Of a stretch of 64,000 bases of DNA, positions 16,981-26,460 are shown piece after piece. The stretch is taken from the NCBI GenBank assembly GCA_963786765.1, contig CAWBAJ010000008.1, forward strand, positions 124,001 to 188,000. Reading direction: 5' to 3'. The position numbers and the translations under genes are program-made. This stretch comes from DATKNA01 sp963786765 (GTDB taxonomy: Bacteria > Actinomycetota > Actinomycetes > Actinomycetales > Kineosporiaceae). The notes below the pieces were generated by a model. The model was not told the DNA's origin and made no database searches. It saw only the letters and a list, made by a program, of their open reading frames with translations. Each line of letters starts with the position of its first letter. Position 1 is the stretch's first letter.

Positions 16981-17905
16981 GCGGGCACCTCCAGGACGAC
17001 GTCGGGACGGAGCCGGACGCCGTCCGCCGGCAGGTCGGCGAGCAGGTCGGCCACCCGGGCCCGGGCGACCGGTCCGAGCGACGGCACCGGCAGCGACGCC
17101 CGGGGGTCGAGCGCGGCCCACGGGGCGAGCACGAAGGCGCGGTACGCGGCCCTCGGGTGCGGGAGCACGAGGTCGGGACCGTCGAGCACGAGGTCGCCGT
17201 AGGTGATCACGTCGACGTCGAGGGTGCGGGCGCCCCAGCGCACCTCCCGCTCCCGGCCGTGCCGGGCCTCGACGGCGAGGCAGGCGCCGAGGAGCGCATG
17301 GGGCGTGAGCGTGCCGCGGACCTCGACCACAGCGTTGAGGTAGTCCGGCTGCTGAGGGCCGCCCACAGGAGCGGTCTCGACGACGGGCGAGACGGCCGCG
17401 ACCTCCAGCCCGGGCGTACCAGCGAGGTCGGCCACCGCCGCGGCCAGGGTCCGCTCCCGGTCGCCGAGATTCGAGCCGAGGGCGAGGATGCCGTCGCGCG
17501 GCGGCGGGAACAGCTCCTCACGGGTGCGCCGGACGGCGACGGCGACGTCCCCGAATGTCTCCTCGATCGGCGCGTGCGGCTTGTGGACGACGACCTCGGC
17601 GGCCTCGACCCGCGGATTCGCGAGGCAGGTCCGCAGCAGCCGGTCGGCCAGGGTCTCCAGCAGGTCGACGGGCTCCCCGCGGACGTCGTCGGCGAGGGCG
17701 CGGGCCAGCTCCCCGTAGTGCACCGTCCTGGTGAGGTCGTCGGTGGCGGCCGCCCCGCGCAGGTCGAGCTCGAGCACGACGTCGACGGCGAAGTCCTGCC
17801 CGTCGCGCCGCTCGGAATCGAACACGCCATGGTGCCCCCGGGCAACGAGGCCGGTCAGCAGGATCCGGTCGCTGCCTCTGAGCTGCCGCTCGAAGGAGTG
17901 CTCAC
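16977..17905 (-). CDS. folB-folK: Bifunctional dihydroneopterin aldolase / HPPK (FolB-FolK fusion)
   Basis: One open frame carries both enzymes. The FolB part starts around SDRILLTGLVARGHHGVFDS and includes RRDGQDFAVDVVLELDLRGA and VHYGELA; it converts dihydroneopterin to 6-hydroxymethyl-dihydropterin. The FolK part starts ILALGSNLGDRERTLAAAVA and has NAVVEVRGTL, RWGARTLDVDVITYGD and LPHPRAAYRAFVLAPWA; it pyrophosphorylates that product. A Pro-rich linker REELFPPPRDG joins them with no stop. The natural start is probably the GTG at 17905, overlapping the folP TGA as GTGA, but reaching the FolB frame from there needs a one-base change near 17880. DUF3180 follows with a GTGA overlap. Confidence 0.85.
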
Positions 17906-18805
17906 GCCGGCGCCTGCGTCGACGAGCGGCGAGCCGCGGCGACTGCCGCGACCACGCGGACGGCGTCGGCGGAACCACGTGCCTCGTGCACCCGCACCGC
18001 CCACGCGCCGGCGGCCGCGGCCAGCGCGGAGGTGGCGGCGGTGGCGGCGTCCCGGTCCGCCGGGCTCCCCCCGTCCCCGTTGGAGAGGAGGGCGCCGCCA
18101 CGGCGGAGGCGAGGAAGCGCTTGCGGGACGTCCCGACGAGCAGCGGCCGGCCGAGCGCGGCGAGCGCGTCGAGGTGCGCGAGCAGGGCCCAGCCGTGCTC
18201 GGCCCGTTTGGCGAATCCGAAGCCGGGGTCGAGCACGATGCGGTCCTCGTCGACGCCGGCGGCGACCAGCGCCTCGAGCCGCCGGGCGAGCTCGTCGCGC
18301 ACGTCGGCGACGACGTCGTCGTAGACGGCCAGCTGCTCCATCCGGTCGCTGGCGCCGCGCCAGTGCATGGCGACGAACGGCACCCGGGCGTCGGCCGCCA
18401 GCTGCGGCATCGCCGGGTCCGCCTGGCCCCCGCTCACGTCGTTGACGAGAGCCGCGCCGCAGGCGAGCGCCTCGTCGGCCACCTCGGCCCGCATCGTGTC
18501 GATGCTGACGACGACCCCGGCGTCGGCGAGCCCCTCGACGACGGGCAGGACGCGGCGCAGCTCCTCCTGCGCGCTGATCCGGCCGGCGCCGGGCCGGGTC
18601 GACTCGCCGCCGACGTCGACGAGGTCCGCACCGTCGGCGACGAGGGCCAGTCCCTGCCGGATCGCGGCGTCGGCGTCGAGCCAGAGGCCGCCGTCGCTGA
18701 ACGAGTCGGGAGTGACGTTGACGACGCCCATCACGAGGCAGCGGTCGATCGCGGCGAGCCGGCGCGGCAGCCCGGCCGGGGTGCCTCGTGCCCGTGCGCG
18801 TTCAT
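17902..18805 (-). CDS. folP: Dihydropteroate synthase (frameshifted)
   Basis: Joins hydroxymethyl-dihydropterin diphosphate and p-aminobenzoate. Conserved elements are MGVVNVTPDSFSDGG, DLVDVGGESTRPGA, VVSIDTMRAEVADEAL, LVNDVSGGQADP, RIVLDPGFGFAKRAEHGWAL and GRPLLVGTSRKRFL. After SRKRFLASAVA the frame is lost near 18097; in the next frame the expected tail continues LLSNGDGGSPADRDAATAAT, ...AWAVRVHEARGSADAVRVV and stops at 17902. The expected N-terminus GLPRRLAAIDRCLV is open, but the ATG at 18805, which overlaps the folE stop, needs another one-base change near 18785 to join it. The sulfonamide/pABA site residues look intact. Confidence 0.85.
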
Positions 18806-19387
18806 CGGGCGTTGATGAGGCTCATGGCCTCGGCGCGGGTCGCCGGGTTGCGCAGCTGGCCGCGGACGGCGGAGGTGACCGTGCGGCTGCCGACCTTGCG
18901 GACGCCGCGCATCGACATGCACAGGTGCTCGCAGTCGATGACGACGATCACCCCGCGCGCGCCGACGACCTCGGTCATCGCGTCCGCGACCTGCGTCGTC
19001 ATCCGCTCCTGCAGCTGCGGGCGCCGGGCGTAGAGGTCCACCAGGCGGGCGATCTTGGAGAGGCCCGGCGACCCGGCCGTCGGCGGACGGGATGTACCCC
19101 ACGTGGGCGACGCCGTGGAAGGGCACGAGGTGGTGCTCGCAGACCGAGAAGACCTCGATGTCCCGGACCAGGACGAGCTCGTCGTGCTCGAGCTCGAACG
19201 TCGTGGTGAGGACCTCACGCGGCTCCTGGCGCAGCCCCGCGAACATCTCGGCGTAGGCGCGGGCCACGCGGGCCGGCGTCTCCTTCAGGCCGTCCCGGTC
19301 CGGATCCTCACCGACGGCGAGGAGCAGCTCCCGGACGGCGGCCTCGACCCGTGGCGCGTCGTATCCGGGAGCTGCCTCTCGACTCAC
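18802..19387 (-). CDS. folE: GTP cyclohydrolase I (frameshifted)
   Basis: First enzyme of folate synthesis: GTP to dihydroneopterin triphosphate. The first frame gives LLLAVGEDPDRDGLKETPAR, FELEHDELVLVRDIEVFSVC, EHHLVPFHGVAHVGYIPS; after one extra C in a CCC run near 19068 the second frame gives LSKIARLVDLYARRPQLQER, GVIVVIDCEHLCMSMRGVRK and ends RAEAMSLINAR. The zinc ligands (Cys in SVCEHH, and His and Cys in DCEHLCM) are present in the two pieces. GTG start at 19387, 5 nt after the ftsH stop; the folP ATG overlaps its stop (ATGA). Because folate synthesis is essential the indel is probably an error in the sequence. Confidence 0.88.
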
Positions 19388-19392
19388 AGGGG

Positions 19393-21336
19393 TCAGAGCG
19401 CCGTGGCGCCGTGCCCGTTCGACGCGGCGCGCTCGGCGGGCGTCAGGACGGGCGGGATGTCCGAGACCCCACGACGGTCGCTGGAGAGCCAGACCGGACG
19501 CAGCGGCCGCTTGACGATGGGGGCGAAGATCTCGGCGAGCTCCTCCTTGCCGAGGGTCTCGCGCTCGAGCAGCGCCACGACCAGCGCGTCGAGCACGCCG
19601 CGGTTCTCGACGAGCACCTCCCACGCCTCGTCGTGCGCGTTCTCGATGAGCCGGCGGACCTCCTCGTCGACGACGCTCGCGACTTCCTCGGAGTAGTCGC
19701 GCTGGTGGCCCATGTCGCGGCCGAGGAAGACCTCGCCCTGGCTCTGGCCGAGCTTGATGGCGCCGACCCGCTCGGACATGCCGAACTGGGTCACCATCTT
19801 GCGGGCCAGGCCGGTCGCCTTCTCGATGTCGTTCGCCGCGCCCGTCGTCGGGTCGTGGAAGACGAGCTCCTCCGCGACGCGGCCGCCGAGGGCGTAGGCG
19901 AGCTGGTCGAGCATCTCGTTGCGGGTGGTCGAGTACTTGTCGTCCAGCGGCATGACCATCGTGTAGCCGAGCGCCCGGCCGCGGGGCAGGATCGTGATCT
20001 TGGTAACCGGGTCGGTGTGCCGCAGCGACGCCGCCACCAGGGCGTGGCCGCCCTCGTGGTAGGCCGTGATCTTCTTCTCCTTGTCGTTCATGATGCGGGT
20101 GCGCTTCTGCGGGCCCGCGACGACGCGGTCGATCGCCTCGTCGAGCGCCTGGTTGTCGATGACCTTGGCCCCGGCGCGCGCGGTCAGCAGCGCGGCCTCG
20201 TTCAGGACGTTCGCGAGGTCGGCGCCGGTGAAGCCCGGCGTCCGGCGGGCGACCGCCAGCAGGTCGACGGACGGCGCCATCGGCTTGCCCTTGGCGTGCA
20301 CCTGGAGGATCCGGTGGCGGCCCTGCATGTCCGGGGCGTCGACGGCGATCTGCCGGTCGAAGCGACCGGGCCGCAACAGCGCCGGGTCGAGGATGTCGGG
20401 CCGGTTGGTCGCGGCGATGAGGATGACGTTCGTCTTGACGTCGAAGCCGTCCATCTCGACGAGCAGCTGGTTCAGCGTCTGCTCGCGCTCGTCGTGGCCG
20501 CCGCCGAGACCCGCGCCCCGGTGCCGGCCGACGGCGTCGATCTCGTCGACGAAGATGATGGCGGGCGCGTTCGCCTTCGCCTGGTCGAACAGGTCACGCA
20601 CGCGGCTGGCGCCGACACCGACGAACATCTCGACGAAGTCCGAGCCGGAGATCGAGTAGAAGGGCACGCCCGCCTCTCCGGCGACGGCGCGGGCGAGCAG
20701 GGTCTTGCCGGTACCCGGCTGGCCGTAGAGCAGGACGCCCTTGGGGATCTTCGCGCCGACCGCCTGGAACTTGGCCGGCTCGGCGAGGAACTCCTTGATC
20801 TCCTGCAGTTCCTCGACGGCCTCGTCGGCACCGGCGACGTCCGCGAACGTGACCTTGGGCATGTCCTTGTTGACCAGCTTGGCCTTGGACTTGCCGAAGT
20901 TCATCACCCGCGAGCCGCCACCCTGCATCTGGCCCATGAAGAACCAGAACAGGACGAGCAGCAGGATGATCGGCAGGAACGAGAAGATCAGGTTGCCCAG
21001 CACCGACGGGGTCGGCTTCTCCTCGTTGTAGCCCTTGCTCGGGGGGTTCTTGTCGAGCAGGTCCACGATCTCGGGGCCGCGGGCGCCGATCCAGCCGGTC
21101 GACACCTTCGAATGGCCCTGGTACTCCGATCCGGGCTTCAGGGTGAGCTCGAGCGTCTGCTCGCCGTCGACGACGTGCGCGTACTCGACCTTCTGATCCT
21201 TGATGAGCCCCAGCGCCACGGACGTGTCGACCTGCTGGAAGCCGCTCGGCGACAGCAGCCGGGCAGCCAGGATCAACGCGACCACGGCGACGCCGATCCA
21301 GACCCAGCGGCCGGCGGTCCAACGCTTCACGGTCAT
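19393..21336 (-). CDS. ftsH: ATP-dependent zinc metalloprotease FtsH
   Basis: About 647 residues. An N-terminal membrane helix (VWIGVAVVALILAARLL), a periplasmic-type domain, and a second helix (GNLIFSFLPIILLLVLFWFF) precede the AAA module with Walker A GQPGTGKTLLARAV (around residue 205), Walker B IIFVDEIDAVGRHRG, the pore motif FVEMFVGVGASRVRD and the second region of homology IAATNRPDILDPALLRPGRF. The protease zinc site HEGGH (about 426-430) is intact. It degrades misfolded and regulatory membrane proteins. The usual GPPGTGKT is GQPGTGKT. ATG at 21336 (MTVKRWTAGRWVW) is taken over a longer frame. The 150 bp upstream should hold its promoter. Confidence 0.95.
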   Translation of the reverse strand: MTVKRWTAGRWVWIGVAVVALILAARLLSPSGFQQVDTSVALGLIKDQKVEYAHVVDGEQTLELTLKPGSEYQGHSKVSTGWIGARGPEIVDLLDKNPPSKGYNEEKPTPSVLGNLIFSFLPIILLLVLFWFFMGQMQGGGSRVMNFGKSKAKLVNKDMPKVTFADVAGADEAVEELQEIKEFLAEPAKFQAVGAKIPKGVLLYGQPGTGKTLLARAVAGEAGVPFYSISGSDFVEMFVGVGASRVRDLFDQAKANAPAIIFVDEIDAVGRHRGAGLGGGHDEREQTLNQLLVEMDGFDVKTNVILIAATNRPDILDPALLRPGRFDRQIAVDAPDMQGRHRILQVHAKGKPMAPSVDLLAVARRTPGFTGADLANVLNEAALLTARAGAKVIDNQALDEAIDRVVAGPQKRTRIMNDKEKKITAYHEGGHALVAASLRHTDPVTKITILPRGRALGYTMVMPLDDKYSTTRNEMLDQLAYALGGRVAEELVFHDPTTGAANDIEKATGLARKMVTQFGMSERVGAIKLGQSQGEVFLGRDMGHQRDYSEEVASVVDEEVRRLIENAHDEAWEVLVENRGVLDALVVALLERETLGKEELAEIFAPIVKRPLRPVWLSSDRRGVSDIPPVLTPAERAASNGHGATAL

Positions 21337-21468
21337 AGCTCGGGGGTAGCCAGCCCCGTCCTTCCTGCTCGAGCGTCCAGCCACCAGCAGGCGACCAGTC
21401 GGTGCGCACCCTCGATCCGTGCGTCCGGAAGTGCCAACGGGTGGCTCAACATCAGTGTTCCGGCGTTA

Positions 21469-21489
21469 CGCTGCGGGCGCAACGCAGCG
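21469..21489 (-). terminator. Possible hairpin downstream of hpt
   Basis: A 7-bp stem CGCTGCG / CGCAGCG (21469-21475 with 21483-21489) with a 7-nt loop, 48 nt past the hpt stop and upstream of ftsH. It has no U-tract. The rest of the gene-free stretch 21337-21536 shows no RNA gene. Confidence 0.35.
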
Positions 21490-21536
21490 GGCCGGGGGCC
21501 AGCCACGCGGCCGAACACGCATCCGTCTACGTCTGC

Positions 21537-22076
21537 TCACGCACCGTACACGTGCGGGGCGAGGGTACCGATGACACGGAGGTTCCGGTACCGCTCGGCG
21601 TAGTCCAGGCCGTACCCCACGACGAACTCGTTGGGGATGTCGAAACCGACATACCGCAGCGGGACGTCCACTTTGAGCACCTCCGGCTTGCGGAGCAGCG
21701 TGCAGACCTCCACGGAGGCGGGCCCGCGCGACGACAGGTTCGCCATGATCCACGAGAGGGTCAGGCCGGAGTCGACGATGTCCTCCACGATGAGGACGTC
21801 ACGGCCCGTGATGTCGCGCTCCAGGTCCTTCAGGATGCGCACGACGCCGGAGGACTTGGTCCCCGAGCCGTACGACGAGATCGCCATCCAGTCCTGCTCG
21901 ACCGGCAGGCTGAGCCGGCGGCTGAGGTCCGCCATCACCATGACCGCGCCCTTGAGGACGCCGACGAGCAGCGGGTCGCGACCGGCGTAGTCCGCGTCGA
22001 TCGCCGCGGCGAGCTCGTCCAGGCGCTGGTCGATCTCCTCCTCGGTGAGCAGGACCTTCTCGAGGTCCGGCCCCAT
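21537..22076 (-). CDS. hpt: Hypoxanthine phosphoribosyltransferase
   Basis: 179 residues. Salvages hypoxanthine (and guanine) with PRPP to IMP/GMP. The PRPP loop is VLIVEDIVDSGLTLSW, with LLVGVLKGAVMVMADL and MAISSYGSGTKSSGVVRILK upstream and PNEFVVGYGLDYAERYRNL downstream, all as in actinobacterial enzymes. The ATG at 22076 lies 1 nt after the tilS stop; a GTG at 22091, only 3 nt behind AGGAGGA, is the alternative. Neighbours tilS, ftsH and folE match the conserved actinobacterial order. Confidence 0.93.
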   Translation of the reverse strand: MGPDLEKVLLTEEEIDQRLDELAAAIDADYAGRDPLLVGVLKGAVMVMADLSRRLSLPVEQDWMAISSYGSGTKSSGVVRILKDLERDITGRDVLIVEDIVDSGLTLSWIMANLSSRGPASVEVCTLLRKPEVLKVDVPLRYVGFDIPNEFVVGYGLDYAERYRNLRVIGTLAPHVYGA

Positions 22077-22077
22077 G

Positions 22078-23152
22078 TCACTCGGCTGCACGGTCCTCCT
22101 GCTCGCCGGATGGTCCTTCGATAGGGCGCCCGGTCCCCCGCGGGGCGAACCACAGCGTCCCACACCCACTTCCGGACCTCTGCCGGCCACGACCCCGCCC
22201 GGCAGGTGCACCGGCCCCTGGCCGCGCGGGCGCGTGACGAGCGCGTCGAGCGCCAGCGCGTGCCGGCGGGACAGCGACCCCGCGGCGGCCCCCGCGGCCC
22301 GCGCCGCGGCGAGCAGGGCCCGGCGGCGGACGGCGTCCGGGGCCGCCGCGAGCACCTGGCACGAGAGCTCACCCGACCCACGGCCCGGCTGCGCCGCGTG
22401 CCGCCGCCAGCAGCTCCGCGGCGGCCAGCTCGAGGGCCGCGGCGTCCTCGGCGAGCAGGGCGGCCGTCCGGGCGAGCGCGGCGGGCAGCCCCGGCCCGAG
22501 GGCGTCCTCGAGCACGGCCAGGGCGGACCGGACCCGGGCCCGGGTGTACCGGGGGTCCGCGTTGGACGGGTCGAGCACCGGGTCCAGCCCCAGCGCGGCG
22601 CACGCCTCGTGGGTCACGGCCCGCGGCAGGTCGAGCAGCGGGCGGCGGTAGCGCCCGCGCCGGGCCGGCATCCCGGCCAGCGAGCGCGGCGCCCGAGCCC
22701 CGGGCCAGCCCGAGCAGCACGGTCTCGGCCTGGTCGTCCAGGGTGTGCCCGAGCAGGACGGCGTCCGCGCCCTCCTCATCCGCCACCCGCTCGAGCGCTG
22801 CGTACCGGGCTCGCCGGGCGGCGGCTTCGGGGCCGCCGCCGTCGGCGTCCGGCTCCCCCGGCTGGTCGCTCACCCGAACGACGCGCACCGGCGCCAGCCC
22901 CAGGCCCGCACAGGCGGCGCGCGCCCGCTCGGCGTCAGCGGCCGACGAGGCACGCCAACCGTGGTCGACGACGACCGCGCCGGCCCGCAGGCCGCGCGCG
23001 CGGGGCGACGAACGACGGTCGCGGCCGCGAGCGCGAGCGAGTCGGGGCCGCCGGAGCACGCGACGAGCACGAGCGCGCCCGCCGGGAGGTCGGCGAGGGC
23101 CGCGCGGACGGCCGACGCGCACGGCCGCGACAGCGGGAGCGGGACCGCTCAC
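22078..23152 (-). CDS. tilS: tRNA(Ile)-lysidine synthase (multiple frameshifts)
   Basis: Modifies the wobble cytidine of tRNA-Ile(CAU) to lysidine; essential. The pieces are SRPCASAVRAALADLPAGAL with the ATP loop LVACSGGPDSLALAA, then LRAGAVVVDHGWRASSAADA and DAVLLGHTLDDQAETVLLGL, then SLAGMPARRGRYRRPLLDLP and LDPVLDPSNADPRYTRARVR, then CQVLAAAPDAVRRRALLAAA and the tail GSGCGTLWFAPRGTGRP ending at 22078. They lie in different frames, with changes near 23130, 23016, 22690, 22370 and 22180. Conserved residues stay intact on both sides of every break, and the gene is essential, so sequence errors are more likely than decay. GTG start at 23152, 7 nt after the protease stop. Confidence 0.85.
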
Positions 23153-23159
23153 GCCCGGC

Positions 23160-24242
23160 TCACCGAGCCTCGTGGACCCGCCGGATCCACGCCGCCGGGT
23201 CGGCCATCTCCGCCGCGGTCGGCAGGGTGTCCGGCCCGCTCCAGACGGCGTTGAAGCCGTCGACGCCGACCGCGCCGGTCACCTCGCGTACGAAGCGGGC
23301 GCCGTCGGCGTACTGGCGCATCTTCGCCTCGAGGCCGAGCAGCCGGCGGAGCAGGCGATCCACGGCACCGCGGCCGGCGCGGCGAGCGGTGAACCGCTCG
23401 CGGATCCGCCCCACCGTGGGCACCACGGCGGGCCCCACCTCGTCCATGACGACGTCGGCATGCCCCTCGAGCAGCGACATCACGGCGGTGATCTCGGCCA
23501 GCGCCGCGCGCTGCTGCGGGGTCTGGACGAGATCCAGCAGGGGAACGCCCGAGCCCTCCCCGCGGACGAGGTCGGGGACGTCCCGCAGGGCCTTGCCCAG
23601 CCGTTCGGCGACCTCGCCGGGGTCGAGCAGCAGGCCGCCGACGAGGGCGCGGATCTGCTCGACGAGGTGCGGGGCGAGCCACGGGTGGGCGCCGAACTGC
23701 ACCCGGTGGGTCTCCTCGTGCAGGCACACCCAGAGCCGGAAGTCGTGCGCCGGCACGTCGAGCTCGCGCTCGGCAGACACGACGTTGGGCGCGATGAGCA
23801 TGAGGCGTCCGTCGGGGGCGAAGGCGTCGTACTGACCGAGGACGCGGGACGACAGGAAGCCCAGCAGTCCGCCGACCTCGAGCCCGGTGAACCGGCTGCC
23901 GAGGGCGACGAGTGCGGCGGGCGTGGGGTGTTCCCGGCGCCGCATCGCGTCCGCCACGACCGGTTCGAGCAGGTTCCGGAAGCCCCGCGCGTTGATCCGG
24001 GCCCAGGTCGCCCGGTCGACCACGAGGACGTCGTCCCCGGCCTGCGCTGCACCCACCGGCGTGAGCCGGGTGACGTGCGCGACGTGCGGCACCGCCGCCC
24101 GGGCCGCGGCGCGCAGCTCCTCGACGAGCTGCTGCGCCTCGTCGCGCCCCAGGCGTGGGCCGGGGCGGGCGACGGTGGCCGCGGTGCGGGCGGCGAGGTC
24201 CCAGTCGACGAGGTCGTCGACTGGCACGCGCTGGACCGACAT
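23160..24242 (-). CDS. Zinc-dependent metalloprotease (DUF2342 / coenzyme F420-biosynthesis-associated type)
   Basis: 360 residues of the actinobacterial family that sits between dacB and tilS. The zinc motif is LHEETHRVQFGAHPWLAPHL (HExxH at about 175-179), followed by a helical region containing LLEGHADVVMDEVGPAVVPT, whose His and Glu probably complete the site. The N-terminus MSVQRVPVDDLVDWDLAART matches family starts. Substrate unknown, cytoplasmic. The ATG at 24242 is 33 nt after the dacB stop, so it is likely co-transcribed with dacB. Confidence 0.85.
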   Translation of the reverse strand: MSVQRVPVDDLVDWDLAARTAATVARPGPRLGRDEAQQLVEELRAAARAAVPHVAHVTRLTPVGAAQAGDDVLVVDRATWARINARGFRNLLEPVVADAMRRREHPTPAALVALGSRFTGLEVGGLLGFLSSRVLGQYDAFAPDGRLMLIAPNVVSAERELDVPAHDFRLWVCLHEETHRVQFGAHPWLAPHLVEQIRALVGGLLLDPGEVAERLGKALRDVPDLVRGEGSGVPLLDLVQTPQQRAALAEITAVMSLLEGHADVVMDEVGPAVVPTVGRIRERFTARRAGRGAVDRLLRRLLGLEAKMRQYADGARFVREVTGAVGVDGFNAVWSGPDTLPTAAEMADPAAWIRRVHEAR

Positions 24243-24274
24243 GCGGTCCAAGGTACGTGGGCCTCGAACGGTGC

Positions 24275-25864
24275 TCAGCGGCAGCCGCAGCCGGCGAGCG
24301 CCGCCGCCGCCGCGTCGAGGGCCGCGCGCGCCGCGACCGTCGACGAGACCCGGTCCGCCTCGATGGCGAACCCGAGCAGACGCCCGTCGACGTCCACGAC
24401 GGTGCCGGACAGGGAACTGGCGCCGGTCAGCGTCCCTGTCTTGGCGCGCACCACGCCGAGACCTGCCTTGTCGTGCGCGCCGTTGAAGCGGTCCGTCAGC
24501 GTCCCGGAGGCGCCCGCCACGGGGAGCCCGGACAGCAGCGCGCGCAGTTCCGGATGCTCCGGGGACGCGGCCAGCACGAGCACCTGGGTGAGCGTGCGGG
24601 CCGGCACCCGGTAGCCGTCGCCGAGGCCGCTGCCCCCGGGGAGCCCGGCGCCGGCCACCGGGACGCCGAGCGAGCCGACGCGCTCGAGCACGGCGCGGCC
24701 GGCGTCCTCGAACGTGGCGGCGCGGCCGGCCCGGACGGCGACCAGTCGCGCGAGCGCTTCGGCGAGGGTGTTGTCGCTGTCCGTCAGTGCGTGCTCGACA
24801 AGGTCGGCCACCGGTGCCGAGTCGACCGCCGCCAGGGTCTGCGCATCGGACGGCGCCGGGCCTCGCGCGACCTTGCCGACGATGCCGATCCCCTGCTTGG
24901 CGAGCTGGGCCGCGAACAGGCGCGCGGCGGCGATGGCCGGGTCGGCGACCCGATCCGCAGCCGCCCCTGGCACCAGCGGCGTGCCGGGCGTGGCCGAGCC
25001 GGAGTCGACCGCGAGCGCCATCACCGGCGCGACGAAGCCGCCGCGCACGTCGCCGGGCCGCCAGTGGCTGCTGATCGCCCCGCCGGTGAAGAGGGAGTCG
25101 TCGAGCCGGACGGCGACGGCCTTTCGCCCGCGAGCCTCGAGAGCGGCCGCAGTGGCCTCGGCGAGGTCGGCCATGCCGGCCCGTCCCGCCGCGCTGCCCG
25201 TCGACCCGCGTCCTGCGGCGACCGTGACGTCGCCACCCCCCACGAGCACGATCTCGCCGGGGCGGCCGCCCTCCACGACTCTCGTGGCCAGCCTCGAGCC
25301 CGGGCCGAGCAGGGACAGCGCGGCGGCGCCGGTGAGGAGCTTCGCGCTGGACGCCGGAATCGCGGGCCGGGCCGGCGCGACGGAGAACAGCGACGCGCCC
25401 GTCCCCAGGTCCACGACGTCCGCGCTGACGCTGCCACCGAGGCCCGTGGTGCGCAGCAACGGACCCAGGACGCGGCGCAGGCCCGCGGTCGTCGGGGCGG
25501 GCGCCCCGGCGTCGAGCGTCGGCAGGACATCGGGGACGGCGGACGGCGTCGCGGGTCCCGGCGGAGCGGGGGCGGCCGGCTGCCCGGAGGACGAGGCGGG
25601 TGACGGCGCCGGCGCGGCCCGTGCAGCCGGCGCGTCCTCGTGCAGCGCGGCGACGCCCGCGCCGGCAGCGGCGACCGTCGCGACGAGCACGACGGACAGG
25701 GCGGCGGTCCGCCGCTCTATCGGGCCGATCAGGGCCCGGCGGGAGGCCGCTGGAGGTGCGGCCCCCGGGGGTGCGGCCGCGGGCAGCGGAACGTCGGGGG
25801 CGCGCTCGGGCGGTTTCCCGTCCATGGCCAGCCCGCCGGCTGCTCGGTCCGCGGCCTGGTCCAC
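24275..25864 (-). CDS. dacB: D-alanyl-D-alanine carboxypeptidase/endopeptidase (PBP4, DacB family)
   Basis: 529 residues. A cytoplasmic Pro/Ala-rich start, a single membrane helix (TAALSVVLVATVAAAGAGVA), then an Ala/Pro linker and the extracellular penicillin-binding domain. The S13 peptidase motifs are SSAK (in PASSAKLLTG, about 172-175), SDN (in LTDSDNTLAEALA) and KTGT (in VVRAKTGTLTG). It trims or hydrolyses peptidoglycan cross-links. The GTG start at 25864 follows a long GGGGAGGGGAGGGGG purine run; an internal ATG at 25825 is the alternative. It is divergent from ppa. Confidence 0.93.
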   Translation of the reverse strand: MDQAADRAAGGLAMDGKPPERAPDVPLPAAAPPGAAPPAASRRALIGPIERRTAALSVVLVATVAAAGAGVAALHEDAPAARAAPAPSPASSSGQPAAPAPPGPATPSAVPDVLPTLDAGAPAPTTAGLRRVLGPLLRTTGLGGSVSADVVDLGTGASLFSVAPARPAIPASSAKLLTGAAALSLLGPGSRLATRVVEGGRPGEIVLVGGGDVTVAAGRGSTGSAAGRAGMADLAEATAAALEARGRKAVAVRLDDSLFTGGAISSHWRPGDVRGGFVAPVMALAVDSGSATPGTPLVPGAAADRVADPAIAAARLFAAQLAKQGIGIVGKVARGPAPSDAQTLAAVDSAPVADLVEHALTDSDNTLAEALARLVAVRAGRAATFEDAGRAVLERVGSLGVPVAGAGLPGGSGLGDGYRVPARTLTQVLVLAASPEHPELRALLSGLPVAGASGTLTDRFNGAHDKAGLGVVRAKTGTLTGASSLSGTVVDVDGRLLGFAIEADRVSSTVAARAALDAAAAALAGCGCR

Positions 25865-25904
25865 GCTCCCCCTCCCCTCCCCCCGCCCGCTCCCCCAGCG
25901 GGCA

Positions 25905-25933
25905 TCGACCTGTGTTCGGGGCGAGACTAGTGT
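25905..25933 (+). promoter_or_regulatory. Predicted ppa promoter
   Basis: -10 TAGTGT (25928-25933, TANNNT) with a weak -35 TCGACC (25905-25910) 17 nt upstream, giving a start site about 30 nt before the GTG of ppa. It sits in the 107-bp gap shared with divergent dacB. Confidence 0.45.
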
Positions 25934-25971
25934 CTCCTCGCGCCGGCAATCATCACCGAGGGGAAGTGGCC

Positions 25972-26460
25972 GTGGACTTCGACGTCACCATCGAGATCCC
26001 CAAGGGGCAGCGGAACAAGTACGAGGTGGACCACGCGACCGGCCGGATCCGCCTCGACCGGATGCTCTTCACGTCGACGCGCTACCCCCACGACTACGGC
26101 TTCATCGAGGGCACCCTGGGCGAGGACGGCGACCCGCTGGACGCGCTCGTCGTGCTGGAGGAGCCCACCTTCCCCGGCTGCCTCATCCGCTGCCGGGCGA
26201 TCGGCATGTTCCGGATGCGGGACGAGGCCGGCGGCGACGACAAGGTGCTGTGCATCCCCGCCGGGGATCCGCGGATGGACCACATCCAGGACCTGTCGGA
26301 CGTGTCCGACTTCGACCTGCTCGAGATCCAGCACTTCTTCGAGACGTACAAGGACCTCGAGCCCGGCAAGAGCGTCGAGGGCGCGACGTGGTGCGCCCGG
26401 GACAAGGCCGAGGAGGAGATCGAGGCGTCGCGCCGCCGGGCCGTCGAGAACCACTTCTGA
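25972..26460 (+). CDS. ppa: Inorganic pyrophosphatase (family I)
   Basis: 162 residues, typical bacterial length. Hydrolyses pyrophosphate to two phosphates and so drives polymer synthesis. The substrate and metal residues are in IPKGQRNKYEVDHATGRIRL, YPHDYGFIEGTLGEDGDPLD and GDDKVLCIPAGDPRMDHIQD. The GTG at 25972 has GAGGGGA 7 nt upstream; an in-frame GTG 6 nt earlier would be too close to it. Divergent from dacB. Confidence 0.96.
   Translation: MDFDVTIEIPKGQRNKYEVDHATGRIRLDRMLFTSTRYPHDYGFIEGTLGEDGDPLDALVVLEEPTFPGCLIRCRAIGMFRMRDEAGGDDKVLCIPAGDPRMDHIQDLSDVSDFDLLEIQHFFETYKDLEPGKSVEGATWCARDKAEEEIEASRRRAVENHF

Noticed and set aside
19351..21603. A 750-residue plus-strand frame
   Set aside because: Exact antisense of ftsH; composition (Glu/His/Arg/Asp-rich) is the usual antisense pattern.
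22078..23152. tilS as a true pseudogene
   Set aside because: The gene is essential and its conserved residues are intact on both sides of each break; sequence error is more likely.
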